6,925 nucleotides of DNA from Planctomycetaceae bacterium (GTDB taxonomy: Bacteria > Planctomycetota > UBA1135 > GCA-002686595), in the NCBI GenBank assembly GCA_013360535.1, contig JABWBL010000185.1, positions 1-6,925 of the forward strand, given 5' to 3'. How positions within the stretch are numbered: position 1 is the stretch's first letter; the number at the start of each line of letters is the position of its first letter. The notes under the pieces were generated by a model. That model had not been told where the DNA came from. It did no database searches and saw only the letters and a list, made by a program, of their open reading frames with translations. The position numbers and the translations under genes are program-made. Positions 1 to 6,925 of this stretch are shown here, one piece after another.

Positions 1-58
1 GGGGCCGGCGGCCCGCCGCCGCGCGACGGCAACCGGCCGCCGCGCCGCGGTTAGGCGG
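1..58. other. GC-rich low-complexity end of window, no gene seen
   Basis: This stretch is almost entirely G and C and lies just past the stop codon of the minus-strand SRPBCC gene. It contains an 8-base inverted repeat (6-13 with 35-42, 21-base loop). No T-tract follows it in the direction of minus-strand transcription, so it is not called a terminator. In sequence this skewed, such a repeat can arise by chance. No start codon with a plausible ribosome binding site was found. Confidence 0.5.
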
Positions 59-589
59 TCACTTCGCCTCGCACTGCTGCTTCAGCTTGGTGAGCCCCTT
101 GTCGAACATCGGGCCCATCAGCGAGTCGGCGAACGTGCCGAAATAGCCGCCGATCACGGGCAGCGGCTTGAAGTCGCCCTCGATGCCCCACTCGACCTCG
201 ACGCCGCCGGCCGCGGGCGTGTAGCTCATCCACGACTTCGACGGCATGCGCGTCTCGCCGTCGATGAAAACCATGTCGTAGGCGATGCCCGTCGCGGGGT
301 CGCACTGGGTGAGCGTGAGTTCGCCGTTGCCGTCCCTGCCGGTCCAGGTCTGGCTCGCGCCGACGCCGGTCGTCGTCGCGCCGTAGGTCGTGACGATCGA
401 CGGGTCGTCCTCCTGCCACGGCGCCCACTTGTCCCAGTTGCGCAGCTCGCCGCACAGCTCGTGCACCTTGGCGACGTCGGCCTGGATCGTGACCTTGCGC
501 GTCACCTTGAATTCGGTGCCGAGCAGGAAGCCGACGAGCACCAGCAGGACGACGAGGATGACGACGGTGATTGCAATCTTCTTCAGCAT
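59..589 (-). CDS. Membrane-anchored SRPBCC (polyketide cyclase/dehydrase-like) family protein
   Basis: This gene encodes 176 residues. Residues 4-24 are a single hydrophobic helix after a short basic start (MLKK), so the protein is probably anchored in the cytoplasmic membrane by its N-terminus. The rest resembles the SRPBCC / polyketide-cyclase-2 fold. After the anchor comes a strand (FKVTRKVTIQADVAKV), then the signature NWDKWAPW at residues 51-58 and DP at 62-63. A late strand pair (VEVEWGIEGDF, about 130-140) and a long C-terminal helix (MFDKGLTKLKQQCE) follow. The order and length match the many short 'SRPBCC family' proteins with an N-terminal membrane helix. Members of the fold bind hydrophobic ligands in a deep cavity, but this subgroup has no fixed reaction, so no ligand is proposed. 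The ATG at 587-589 is chosen because an AGGAGA lies nine bases upstream and the membrane helix begins right after it. The reading frame stays open further upstream but runs antisense to the next gene there. Confidence 0.85.
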   Translation of the reverse strand: MLKKIAITVVILVVLLVLVGFLLGTEFKVTRKVTIQADVAKVHELCGELRNWDKWAPWQEDDPSIVTTYGATTTGVGASQTWTGRDGNGELTLTQCDPATGIAYDMVFIDGETRMPSKSWMSYTPAAGGVEVEWGIEGDFKPLPVIGGYFGTFADSLMGPMFDKGLTKLKQQCEAK

Positions 590-681
590 GGGGGTAGGTC
601 TCCTGACGCGGACGATAGCGCCGGTTCGACCGTCTGGGCCGACCGTGGGCATCCGAATCACCCGACCGCTACGATCCGCCC
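590..681. other. Divergent intergenic region between the SRPBCC gene and the MA-domain protein gene
   Basis: These 92 bases must hold the promoters of both flanking genes. Apart from the minus-strand Shine-Dalgarno site I find only weak -10-like hexamers. TACGAT at 670-675 on the plus strand is too close to the ATG at 682 for a normal leader. TATCGT on the minus strand matches bases 612-617. Neither has a good -35 box at 16-18 bases, so no promoter is called. Confidence 0.4.
599..604 (-). promoter_or_regulatory. Shine-Dalgarno site of the SRPBCC gene
   Basis: Read on the minus strand this is AGGAGA, with nine bases between it and the ATG at 587-589. It fixes the start of the SRPBCC gene well downstream of the long upstream open frame. 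Confidence 0.7.
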
Positions 682-2898
682 ATGAACCCGATCTCCGCTT
701 CCCGCGCGGGATGGATGCTCGCGCTGGCGTTGCTCGCCTTGCCCGGCGAAGCGCGCGCCCAGGGGACCCCGTCGTCGCCCACGGCGCCCAACGTGGTGCC
801 CGCGGATGCAACTTCCTTCGCCGCCGAGTTCGAGGCAGCGAGTGTGTCCACGCAACGGCGCCTGTGGAAGGTCGCGCACGCGGCGTGGCTCGAGCTCCTG
901 CGGCGACACGCCGGCGCCAGTTACGTGCGCCCGCGCCTGGCGGAGATCCGTGAGCTCGTGCGCAAGTGCGCCTTCTGGCAAGTGACGCGCGAGCCCGACG
1001 CGAAGACGTGCATCTCGGGCAAGTTGATCTCCTACGACGCGACCTCGGGCCGCATCTGCGTGCAGTACTCGCCGGACCACCTCGATGATTTCGCGAAGGA
1101 CGGCGAGCTTCTCGTGCACCCGATGCACTTCTCCGGTTCCTACACGATCGAACTCGAGGGCGAGCCTGAACCGCTCTCCAGGATGACGCTGCTCGTCGGG
1201 ATCGAAGGCGATCGTTCGTGTCTGGTGCGCGTCGGCATTCGCACGCAGGACGGTCGCCTGCACAAGGCACACCAGCTGTTCGCGCTCCAGGGGGACGAGG
1301 TGGAAGCCCTCGCGGAGGGTGAGGTCGAGGAGCGCACGTCGAAGAAGCCAGCGACCGTGCAAGTTTCCGTGAGACCCCGTGTCGTCAGCTTTCGCTACGA
1401 CGGCAAGCAGGCGATGAGTGCCGAATGGGACAGCGGGGCGCAAGGACGGCTGGGGATCTCGACGGGGCAGGACTTCACCAAGCTCGTCGTGACGGGCATC
1501 GTCGATCCGGGCTGGATCGACGGGCTGATCGATGCGCGCGTGCAGCAAGAACGCACGGCGTTCGAGGCCAAGTGGGTCGTGCCGGAGGAGTTCGCGGCGT
1601 GGCCCGAGGCCAAGCCGTCCGAGACGCGCGAAGAAGCCATCCGGCGACTGTTCAGCGATGTGACCGTGCTGGAGAAAGGGACGCCGTTCCAGTCCGAACT
1701 CATCCAGCGCATCCTGGAGGGCCGCGCCTCCGGCTCGTCGGCCGCGATGGTCACCGTCCTGCTCGAGTTGAACGACGAGCAGCTGCCGCAGTCCGCGCGC
1801 GACCTGCTGCTCGCGCTCTGCTACGGCGACCTGAAGCGACCCGCGCAGGTCGTCGATCGACTCGAGTCGCGCGCCAAGCTCGTGCCGCCGGACTTCGCGA
1901 CGCAGTTCCTGCACGCGGAGTTCCTGACGCAGGTCGAGCGGCGCGAGGACGCGTGCGCGATCCTCGAGCAGCTCGCGCGGCAGGACCGCGAGCCGCAGCT
2001 GGTGAACGAGATGCTCGCCGAGCTGCTCCTGATTGCCGGCCGCCACGACGAGGCGCGCGCCGTGATCGAGCGGGGCGTCGAGCTCGTCGGCCCGACGAGC
2101 GAGTTCGAGGCCTTGCGCGTCCGGCTCGCCAAGGCGACGGTCGGACCGCCCTGGCGCACCACGATGTCGCAGGCCTCGCCGCACTTCCTCGTGAACACCG
2201 ACGTCGACACCGCCACGGCCAAGCTGGCCTGTCGGACGCTGGAAGACGTGTGGATGGACTGCCAGCGCCTGCTCGGCAGGCTGGATCGGCCGGCGACACC
2301 GACGCGCGTGTTCGTGTTCTCGGGCAGGTCCAGCTACGACGACTACATCCGCGGCATCGCGCAGGACGGACTCGAGAACACGGTCGGCATCTACAGTCGC
2401 AGCGTGCACCAGATCGTCGCGTGGAACCAGTTGAGCCGCGCCGAGCTGGTGCTGGCGCTGCGACACGAGTGCGTGCACCGCTACCTGGATCTCGCGCTGG
2501 GAGATGTCCCGCGCTGGTACGACGAAGGCCTTGCGGAGTACATCTCGGCCTGCAAGTCGAGCGACGGCGCCTGGACGGACGACGCGCTGAACGCCGGGCG
2601 GCTCGAGGAACTGCGCCACATGACCGTGCTGGTCGACCTGCGGTCCTTCTTCCGCCTGAACGACTACGGCTTCATGCGGAACGCGAACAGCAACTACGCG
2701 CAGGCTTGGGCCGTGGTGCATTTCCTCCGCTGCGGCCGCAACGAGGCCGCGATGGCCTTCGAACGCCGACTGCTGGCCGAGCTCCGGCAACGCACGGACA
2801 ACTCCAGCGCTCTCGAGCGCGCGCTCGAAGGCATCGACGTGGTGGCCCTCCAGCAGGCCTTCATCACGTACCTGGAGAAGCTGGTGAAGTCGCGCTAA
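682..2898 (+). CDS. Exported protein with C-terminal peptidase-MA-like (HEXXH gluzincin-type) domain
   Basis: This gene encodes 738 residues. The N-terminus is a Sec-type signal peptide: hydrophobic residues 11-20, then GEARA, with likely cleavage after A26. The mature protein would lie outside the cytoplasm. Residues about 30-105 are mainly helical. Residues about 110-290 look like a beta-sandwich, with alternating strands, a [13 protein letters not shown] turn near 230-242 and a closing [11 protein letters not shown] near 274. That resembles concanavalin-like/LamG-type modules, a fold guess only. Residues about 370-480 form TPR-like helix pairs. The domain from about 500 to the end carries H595-E596-C-V-H599 and, 15 residues on, E615 in DEGLAEY. 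That is the zinc site of the peptidase-MA (PF13485-like) superfamily, with two histidines and a glutamate as metal ligands and E596 as the catalytic base. The motif is intact, so an active metallopeptidase is possible. The substrate is unknown. No Shine-Dalgarno sequence precedes the ATG. The start is chosen because it gives a complete signal peptide. The stop overlaps that of the convergent ribBA gene. Confidence 0.85.
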   Translation: MNPISASRAGWMLALALLALPGEARAQGTPSSPTAPNVVPADATSFAAEFEAASVSTQRRLWKVAHAAWLELLRRHAGASYVRPRLAEIRELVRKCAFWQVTREPDAKTCISGKLISYDATSGRICVQYSPDHLDDFAKDGELLVHPMHFSGSYTIELEGEPEPLSRMTLLVGIEGDRSCLVRVGIRTQDGRLHKAHQLFALQGDEVEALAEGEVEERTSKKPATVQVSVRPRVVSFRYDGKQAMSAEWDSGAQGRLGISTGQDFTKLVVTGIVDPGWIDGLIDARVQQERTAFEAKWVVPEEFAAWPEAKPSETREEAIRRLFSDVTVLEKGTPFQSELIQRILEGRASGSSAAMVTVLLELNDEQLPQSARDLLLALCYGDLKRPAQVVDRLESRAKLVPPDFATQFLHAEFLTQVERREDACAILEQLARQDREPQLVNEMLAELLLIAGRHDEARAVIERGVELVGPTSEFEALRVRLAKATVGPPWRTTMSQASPHFLVNTDVDTATAKLACRTLEDVWMDCQRLLGRLDRPATPTRVFVFSGRSSYDDYIRGIAQDGLENTVGIYSRSVHQIVAWNQLSRAELVLALRHECVHRYLDLALGDVPRWYDEGLAEYISACKSSDGAWTDDALNAGRLEELRHMTVLVDLRSFFRLNDYGFMRNANSNYAQAWAVVHFLRCGRNEAAMAFERRLLAELRQRTDNSSALERALEGIDVVALQQAFITYLEKLVKSR

Positions 2899-2909
2899 CC
2901 GTTCTCCGG
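2872..2909. repeat. Inverted repeat spanning the overlapping stop codons
   Basis: CTGGAGAA at 2872-2879 pairs with TTCTCCGG at 2902-2909 over eight positions, one of them a G-U wobble. The loop is 22 bases and contains both stop codons (2895-2898). No T-tract follows on either strand, so a classical terminator is not supported. The repeat is the only candidate transcript-end structure I see at this convergent junction, and it may be chance because both arms are coding. Confidence 0.25.
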
Positions 2910-4175
2910 CGGCAGCAGGTGGCCGAGCTTCTCGCGCTTGGTGCGCAGGTAGCGCGAGTTCGAGGGGTTGGGCGGCGTCGAGAGCGGGAGCTGGTCGACG
3001 ACCTCGAGGCCGTAGCCGGCGAGGCCGGCGATCTTCTTGGGGTTGTTGGTGAGCAGGCGCATCTTGCGCACGCCGAGGTAGCGCAGGATCTGCGCGCCGA
3101 GGCCGTACTCGCGCAGGTCGGCGGGGAAACCGAGGGCGGCGTTGGCCTCGACGGTGTCGAGGCCCTGGTCCTGCAGCTTGTAGGCCTTGAGCTTGTTCTC
3201 GAGCCCGATGCCGCGGCCTTCCTGTCGCATGTAGACGAGCACTCCGCGCGGCTCGCGCCCGAGGATCTCGAGCGCCTTGTCGAGTTGCGGCCCGCAGTCG
3301 CAGCGCAGCGAGTGGAACACGTCGCCGGTCAGGCACTCGGAGTGCACGCGCACGGTGACGGGCTCCGCCACCTCGCCGCGCGGGCCGTCGAGGCCGGGCC
3401 CGGGCATGCCGACGGTGAGCGCCACGTGCTCCTTGCCGTCGATCTTCGAGCGGAACATGTGCGCCACGAACGTGCCGTAGCGCGTCGGCATCGGCAGGTC
3501 CATCTGCAGCGGCTCGATCAGGCGCTCGTGCTGGCGGCGGTACGCGATCAGGTCGGCGATCGTGCAGATCAGGAGCCCGTGCTTCCTGGCGAAGAGCTCG
3601 AGCTCCGGCATGCGCGCCATCGTGCCGTCGTCGTTCATGATCTCGCAGATCACGCCGGCCGGCTTCAGGCCGGCGAGTCCCGCGAGATCGACGATGCCTT
3701 CGGTCTGTCCCGCGCGGACCAGCGTGCCGCCGTCCTTCGCGCGCAGCGGGAACACGTGGCCAGGGCGCGCGAGATCGGACGGCTTCGCGTCGTCCTTGAT
3801 CGCGGTCTGGATCGTCCGTGCGCGGTCGGCCGCCGAGATGCCGGTCGTCACGCCGCTGCGCGCTTCGATCGACACCGTGAACGCCGTGCCGAACTTGGAC
3901 GTGTTCTCGTTCGACTGCAGCGGCAGCTCGAGCTGATCGACGATCTGCGAATCCAGCGCGAGGCAGATCAGCCCGCGCGCGTGCTTCGCCATGAAGTTGA
4001 TGATCTCCGGCGTCACGAACTGCGCGGCGCAGCAGATGTCGCCCTCGTTCTCGCGATCCTCGTCGTCGACGAGCACGATCATCCGCCCCGAGCGCATCTC
4101 CTCGAGCAGCTCGGGAATCGGCCGGAACGGCGAATCCGCGGGCTTCTCGTCGGGGACCTCGAGTTCGTCGCTCAC
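2895..4175 (-). CDS. ribBA: RibBA: bifunctional 3,4-dihydroxy-2-butanone-4-phosphate synthase / GTP cyclohydrolase II
   Basis: This 426-residue cytoplasmic enzyme feeds both precursor branches of riboflavin synthesis. The N-terminal half makes 3,4-dihydroxy-2-butanone 4-phosphate from ribulose 5-phosphate. The C-terminal half opens GTP to the 2,5-diamino-pyrimidinone phosphate, with release of formate and pyrophosphate. The synthase domain (about 17-215) has [10 protein letters not shown] at 37-46, with R41 and the metal ligand E42. [11 protein letters not shown] follows, then RPGHVFPL with metal-ligand H140, and the TEG at 158-160. The cyclohydrolase domain (about 225-426) has the zinc cysteines C281, C292 and C294 in ECLTGD...[15 protein letters not shown] at 317-325, catalytic D353 and R355, and TNNPKK at 376-381. 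Both active sites look complete. Compared with my memory of E. coli and Bacillus enzymes, about eight extra residues (around 256-270, rich in G and P) precede the zinc site. The start is GTG, four bases after the gyrA stop, with AAGGAG seven bases upstream. It is very probably co-transcribed with gyrA and translated by coupling. No other rib gene is in the window. Confidence 0.97.
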   Translation of the reverse strand: MSDELEVPDEKPADSPFRPIPELLEEMRSGRMIVLVDDEDRENEGDICCAAQFVTPEIINFMAKHARGLICLALDSQIVDQLELPLQSNENTSKFGTAFTVSIEARSGVTTGISAADRARTIQTAIKDDAKPSDLARPGHVFPLRAKDGGTLVRAGQTEGIVDLAGLAGLKPAGVICEIMNDDGTMARMPELELFARKHGLLICTIADLIAYRRQHERLIEPLQMDLPMPTRYGTFVAHMFRSKIDGKEHVALTVGMPGPGLDGPRGEVAEPVTVRVHSECLTGDVFHSLRCDCGPQLDKALEILGREPRGVLVYMRQEGRGIGLENKLKAYKLQDQGLDTVEANAALGFPADLREYGLGAQILRYLGVRKMRLLTNNPKKIAGLAGYGLEVVDQLPLSTPPNPSNSRYLRTKREKLGHLLPPENG

Positions 4176-4179
4176 GGGA

Positions 4180-6768
4180 TCACTCCTTCGGATCGTCGTC
4201 CGTCACGTCGGGTTCGTCGCCGGCGTCGTCGCCCTCCGGCGGCAGTTCGGTGACCACGGGCTCGTCGGTCAGCGCGCGCGGCGCTTCGCCTTCGGTGTCG
4301 TCCTTGACGGTCGGCGCGACGGCGACGACGCGGTCGCCTTCGCGGACCGAGATCAGCTTGACGCCCTGCGCGTTGCGGCCGATCACCGAGATGCCGCCGA
4401 TCGCGATGCGCACGACCATGCCGTCCTTCGTCATCATCATCAGGTCGTCGCCTTCGCGGACGGCCTTGATCGCGACGACGTCACCGGTGCGTTCGGTGAC
4501 CTTCATGTTGATGATGCCCTTGCCGCCGCGATTCGTGATCCGGTACTCGCCGAACTCGGTGCGCTTGCCGAGGCCGTTCGCGCCGACCGTCAGCACGTGC
4601 GCCGTCGTGTCGACGACGACGAGGCCGATGACCTGGTCGTCGCCCTCGGGCCGGATGCCCCAGACGCCGCGCGCGGTGCGACCCATCGGCCGCAGCTTCG
4701 ACGTCGGGAAGCGGATCGCCAGGCCGGAACGCGTGCCGAGCATCACTTCGTCGTTGTGACCGACGACCGTGACGCCGACGAGCGCGTCGTCCTCTTTCAG
4801 TCCGAGCGCGATGATGCCGCCCATCTTCGGCCGCGAGAACGCGACCAGCGGCGTCATCTTCACCATGCCCGAGCGCGTCGCCATGAACAGGTACCCGCGC
4901 GTGAAGTCGCGCACGGGGATCATCGACGTGACCTTCTCGCCTTCGTCGAGGCGCAGCAGGTTCGCGAAGCTGCGGCCCTTGCTCTGGCGCGACAACTGCG
5001 GGACCTGGTGCACCTTGACCCAATGCACCTTGCCGCGATCGGTGAACGCGAGGATCGAGTCGTGGTTCTGCGCGACGAACAGGTGTTCGAGGAAGTCCTC
5101 GTCCTTCGAGTCGCCGCCGGTGATGCCGACGCCGCCGCGCCCTTGGCGGCGATACGTGTCGAGCGGCAGGCGCTTCACGTAGCCGGCGTGGCTGACCGTG
5201 ACGGCCATCGTCTCGTCGGGGATCAGGTCCTCGTCCTCGATCGCGTCGATCGGCGCGACGATCTGCGTGCGGCGCGGGCTCTTGTGCGACGACTTCATGT
5301 CGTCGAGGTCGCCGCGGATCAGATCGTCGACCAGACGCTGGTCGGCGAGGATCTTCCGATAGTTGTCGATCTCGACGATGAGGTTCTTGCGCTCCTCCTC
5401 GAGCTTGTCGCGCTCGAGACCCGTCAGGCGCTGCAGCTGCATGCGCAGGATCTCGACCGCTTGGATCTCGGAGAGCTGGAACTTCTCCATCAACTGCGCG
5501 CGCGCGGTGTCGATGTCCTTCGCCGCGCGGATCGTCCGCACCACTTCGTCGATGTGGTCGACGGCGATGCGCAAGCCTTCGACGATGTGCAGTCGCGCTT
5601 CGGCCTTCGCCAGCAGGAAGCGCGTGCGCCGGCGAATGACGTCGCGGCGGTGCTTGATGTAGCAGTCGATCAGTTCCTTCAGCGTCAACGTGCGCGGCCG
5701 ATCGTCGACCAGCGCGATGTTGATGATCGAGAACGTGCTCTCGAGCTGCGAGAACTTGAAGAGCTGGTTCAGCGTGACGTTCTCGTCCTCGCCCTTCTTC
5801 AGCTCGATGACGATGCGCATGCCGTCGCGGTCGGATTCGTCGCGGATGTCGGACACCGCGGGGATGTCGCCGGCCTTCACGTGATCGGCGATCGTCTCGA
5901 TCAGTTGCGTCTTGTTGAGCTGGTACGGGATCTCCGTGACGATGATCGACTTGCGGCCCTTCTTGTCCTCTTCGATCGCCGTCTTCGCGCGCAGCGTGAT
6001 CTGGCCGCGGCCCGTCGTGTACGCGTCGTGGATGCCCTTGCGGCCGCAGATCGTCGCTCCGGTCGGGAAGTCCGGGCCCGGCACGATCTCCATCAACTGC
6101 TGGATCGTCACGCTCGGCTCGTCGATCACGCGACGGATCGCGTCGCAGATCTCGCCGAGGTTGTGCGGCGGGATCGACGTCGCCATGCCGACCGCGATGC
6201 CGTTGCTGCCGTTGCACAGCAGGTTCGGGAAACGGCTCGGCAGGATCGTCGGCTCTTTGCGCGCGCCGTCGTAGTTCGGGACGAAGTCGACGGTGTCCTT
6301 CTCGAGGTCGTCGAGCATGTCCGCTGCGGCCTGCGTCATGCGCGCTTCGGTGTAACGCATCGCGGCCGGCGGGTCGCCGTCGACGGAGCCGAAGTTGCCT
6401 TGGCCCTGGATCAGCGGCGTGCGCATCGCGAAGTCCTGCGCCATGCGGACGAGCGTCGGATAGACGACGGCCTCACCGTGCGGGTGGTAGTTGCCCGACG
6501 TGTCGCCCGCGATCTTCGCGCACTTCCTGTACTTCGCCCCGGGCGTCAGGTTCAGGTCGTGCATCGCGACGAGGATCCGCCGCTGGGAGGGCTTCAGCCC
6601 GTCCCGCACGTCCGGGAGCGCCCGCGACACGATGACGCTCATCGCGTAGCGCAGGTAGCTCGTCTTCATCTCCTCCTCGATGAGGAGGTTCTTGATCCGG
6701 TCCGGCGGGTCCCGCGAGAAGGGGGCGCCTTCGCCGGGCGTCTCAGGCGTGTCGACGGGGGGCTCCAT
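4180..6768 (-). CDS. gyrA: DNA gyrase subunit A
   Basis: This gene encodes 862 residues from the ATG at 6766-6768. It is the DNA breakage-reunion subunit of gyrase, which with GyrB introduces negative supercoils. The winged-helix region near the N-terminus carries [17 protein letters not shown] and [17 protein letters not shown]. The catalytic pair R138-Y139 lies in AAMRYTE, and Y139 forms the covalent bond to DNA. The tower and coiled-coil segments follow, up to about residue 500. The C-terminal beta-pinwheel starts near 515. It has a divergent GyrA box, QGRGGVG, at 542-548 (E. coli QRRGGKG), which favours GyrA over ParC. A strongly acidic tail of about 40 residues ends the protein, as in E. 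coli. The positions of E. coli S83 and D87 are A100 and P104. A longer TTG start at 6808-6810 (876 residues) is possible but has no Shine-Dalgarno sequence and overlaps a candidate -35 box. The ATG start is also weak, with only GGGG upstream. ribBA follows after four bases. Confidence 0.97.
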   Translation of the reverse strand: MEPPVDTPETPGEGAPFSRDPPDRIKNLLIEEEMKTSYLRYAMSVIVSRALPDVRDGLKPSQRRILVAMHDLNLTPGAKYRKCAKIAGDTSGNYHPHGEAVVYPTLVRMAQDFAMRTPLIQGQGNFGSVDGDPPAAMRYTEARMTQAAADMLDDLEKDTVDFVPNYDGARKEPTILPSRFPNLLCNGSNGIAVGMATSIPPHNLGEICDAIRRVIDEPSVTIQQLMEIVPGPDFPTGATICGRKGIHDAYTTGRGQITLRAKTAIEEDKKGRKSIIVTEIPYQLNKTQLIETIADHVKAGDIPAVSDIRDESDRDGMRIVIELKKGEDENVTLNQLFKFSQLESTFSIINIALVDDRPRTLTLKELIDCYIKHRRDVIRRRTRFLLAKAEARLHIVEGLRIAVDHIDEVVRTIRAAKDIDTARAQLMEKFQLSEIQAVEILRMQLQRLTGLERDKLEEERKNLIVEIDNYRKILADQRLVDDLIRGDLDDMKSSHKSPRRTQIVAPIDAIEDEDLIPDETMAVTVSHAGYVKRLPLDTYRRQGRGGVGITGGDSKDEDFLEHLFVAQNHDSILAFTDRGKVHWVKVHQVPQLSRQSKGRSFANLLRLDEGEKVTSMIPVRDFTRGYLFMATRSGMVKMTPLVAFSRPKMGGIIALGLKEDDALVGVTVVGHNDEVMLGTRSGLAIRFPTSKLRPMGRTARGVWGIRPEGDDQVIGLVVVDTTAHVLTVGANGLGKRTEFGEYRITNRGGKGIINMKVTERTGDVVAIKAVREGDDLMMMTKDGMVVRIAIGGISVIGRNAQGVKLISVREGDRVVAVAPTVKDDTEGEAPRALTDEPVVTELPPEGDDAGDEPDVTDDDPKE
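4183..4188 (-). promoter_or_regulatory. Shine-Dalgarno site of ribBA inside the end of gyrA
   Basis: Read on the minus strand this is AAGGAG, seven bases before the GTG start of ribBA. It lies within the last two sense codons of gyrA, so a ribosome finishing gyrA stops right at the ribBA start region. This supports the GTG at 4173-4175 over internal ATG codons. Confidence 0.8.
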
Positions 6769-6781
6769 CAGGAAGCCCCGT

Positions 6782-6810
6782 ACGCTACCATGCACACGCG
6801 GAACCGTCAA
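6782..6810 (-). promoter_or_regulatory. Candidate sigma-70-type promoter of gyrA-ribBA
   Basis: On the minus strand TTGACG (6805-6810) is followed after exactly 17 bases by TAGCGT (6782-6787). The first hexamer matches the -35 consensus at five of six bases and the second matches the -10 consensus at three of six. The -10 ends 13 bases before the gyrA ATG, so transcription would begin about six bases before it and give an almost leaderless message. The weak -10 keeps confidence low. Confidence 0.35.
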
Positions 6811-6851
6811 GGTGAGATGCCGACGTAACTCTTTGTCCTGAAACGATTTGC

Positions 6852-6925
6852 ATGTACCGCTTCCTTGCCGTCCTGACCGTCGCGCTCGCCGTCCTTGCGA
6901 CCCTTCTGTGGGGCTCGAAGAGGGG
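6852..6925 (+). CDS. N-terminal fragment of an unidentified membrane or exported protein (runs off the window)
   Basis: The ATG at 6852 opens a frame that stays open for 24 codons to the window edge. The peptide begins MYRFLAVLTVALAVLATLLW and then GSKR. One basic residue near the start is followed by about 16 hydrophobic residues, so this is a signal peptide or an N-terminal membrane helix. Nothing after that segment is visible, so no family can be named. No Shine-Dalgarno sequence is evident. The upstream bases (about 6825-6850) are the most AT-rich stretch of this gap, which would suit a promoter, but no paired hexamers are convincing. The gene diverges from gyrA and should have its own promoter. 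Confidence 0.6.
   Translation, partial: MYRFLAVLTVALAVLATLLWGSKR

Noticed and set aside
6..42. Inverted repeat as an intrinsic terminator for the SRPBCC gene
   Set aside because: The stem is eight bases with a 21-base loop, it is not followed by a T-run on the minus strand, and it lies in nearly pure G/C sequence where such pairing is expected by chance.
51..455. Minus-strand open frame of 134 codons overlapping the SRPBCC gene
   Set aside because: It is an out-of-frame reading of the SRPBCC coding sequence, rich in Arg and His, with no start signal.
590..1270. N-terminal extension of the SRPBCC frame up to 403 residues
   Set aside because: The extension is Arg/Ala-rich and lies antisense to the MA-domain gene. 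The membrane helix and the Shine-Dalgarno site both place the start at 589.
658..3336. Open frame of 892 codons on the minus strand opposite the MA-domain gene and running into ribBA
   Set aside because: It is a shadow frame in high-GC DNA. It has no recognisable domain, its composition is Arg/Ala/Leu/Glu-rich, and it overlaps two well-supported genes.
1425..4253. Open frame of 942 codons on the plus strand in another frame of the MA-domain gene, continuing opposite ribBA
   Set aside because: It crosses the boundary of two real genes in opposite orientations and has a biased composition with no motif.
6769..6810. TTG start giving GyrA 14 extra residues
   Set aside because: There is no Shine-Dalgarno sequence, the added residues do not resemble GyrA N-termini, and the codon lies in the candidate -35 box. 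It remains possible but is less likely than the ATG.
3991..6828. Open frame of 945 codons on the plus strand opposite gyrA and part of ribBA
   Set aside because: It is antisense to two genes with intact catalytic motifs. Its translation is dominated by repeats of Arg, Asp, Val, Ala and His, as expected from reading high-GC coding sequence on the wrong strand.

Overview
This is a gene-dense, high-GC bacterial window (about two-thirds G+C by eye) with four complete genes and the first codons of a fifth. The genes are separated by short gaps. I see no mobile element, CRISPR array, tRNA or rRNA. The source is probably an uncultured or environmental member of the Planctomycetota or a related PVC-type lineage. 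Three features suggest this: the large secreted protein with a C-terminal peptidase-MA-like domain, the GyrA quinolone-region variant ([10 protein letters not shown]), and the lack of a clear Shine-Dalgarno sequence on several genes. The assignment is an inference and only moderately secure.

Layout, left to right. Bases 1-58 are very GC-rich with no supported gene. On the minus strand at 59-589 lies a small membrane-anchored SRPBCC (polyketide cyclase-like) protein. A 92-base divergent gap (590-681) separates it from a plus-strand gene (682-2898). That gene encodes a 738-residue exported protein: signal peptide, predicted beta-sandwich region, TPR-like helices, and a zinc-peptidase-like HECVH...EGLAEY domain. 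It converges on ribBA (2895-4175, minus), and the two stop codons share four bases. Four bases upstream of ribBA ends gyrA (4180-6768, minus). An 83-base divergent gap follows, and then the N-terminus of a membrane or secreted protein (6852 to the window end, plus).

The main biological point is that gyrA and ribBA form a closed two-gene unit. A divergent gene bounds it upstream and a convergent gene bounds it downstream. The ribBA Shine-Dalgarno sequence lies in the last codons of gyrA. This ties the riboflavin branch-point enzyme (DHBP synthase plus GTP cyclohydrolase II) to expression of the DNA gyrase A subunit, and leaves no room for an FMN riboswitch directly in front of ribBA. The other genes have no evident pathway link to this pair.

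Most of the window is ordinary housekeeping sequence. I found no convincing new system. The items most worth a second look are the gyrA-ribBA pairing, the gyrase quinolone-pocket residues, the architecture of the secreted MA-domain protein, and a possible nearly leaderless gyrA promoter.
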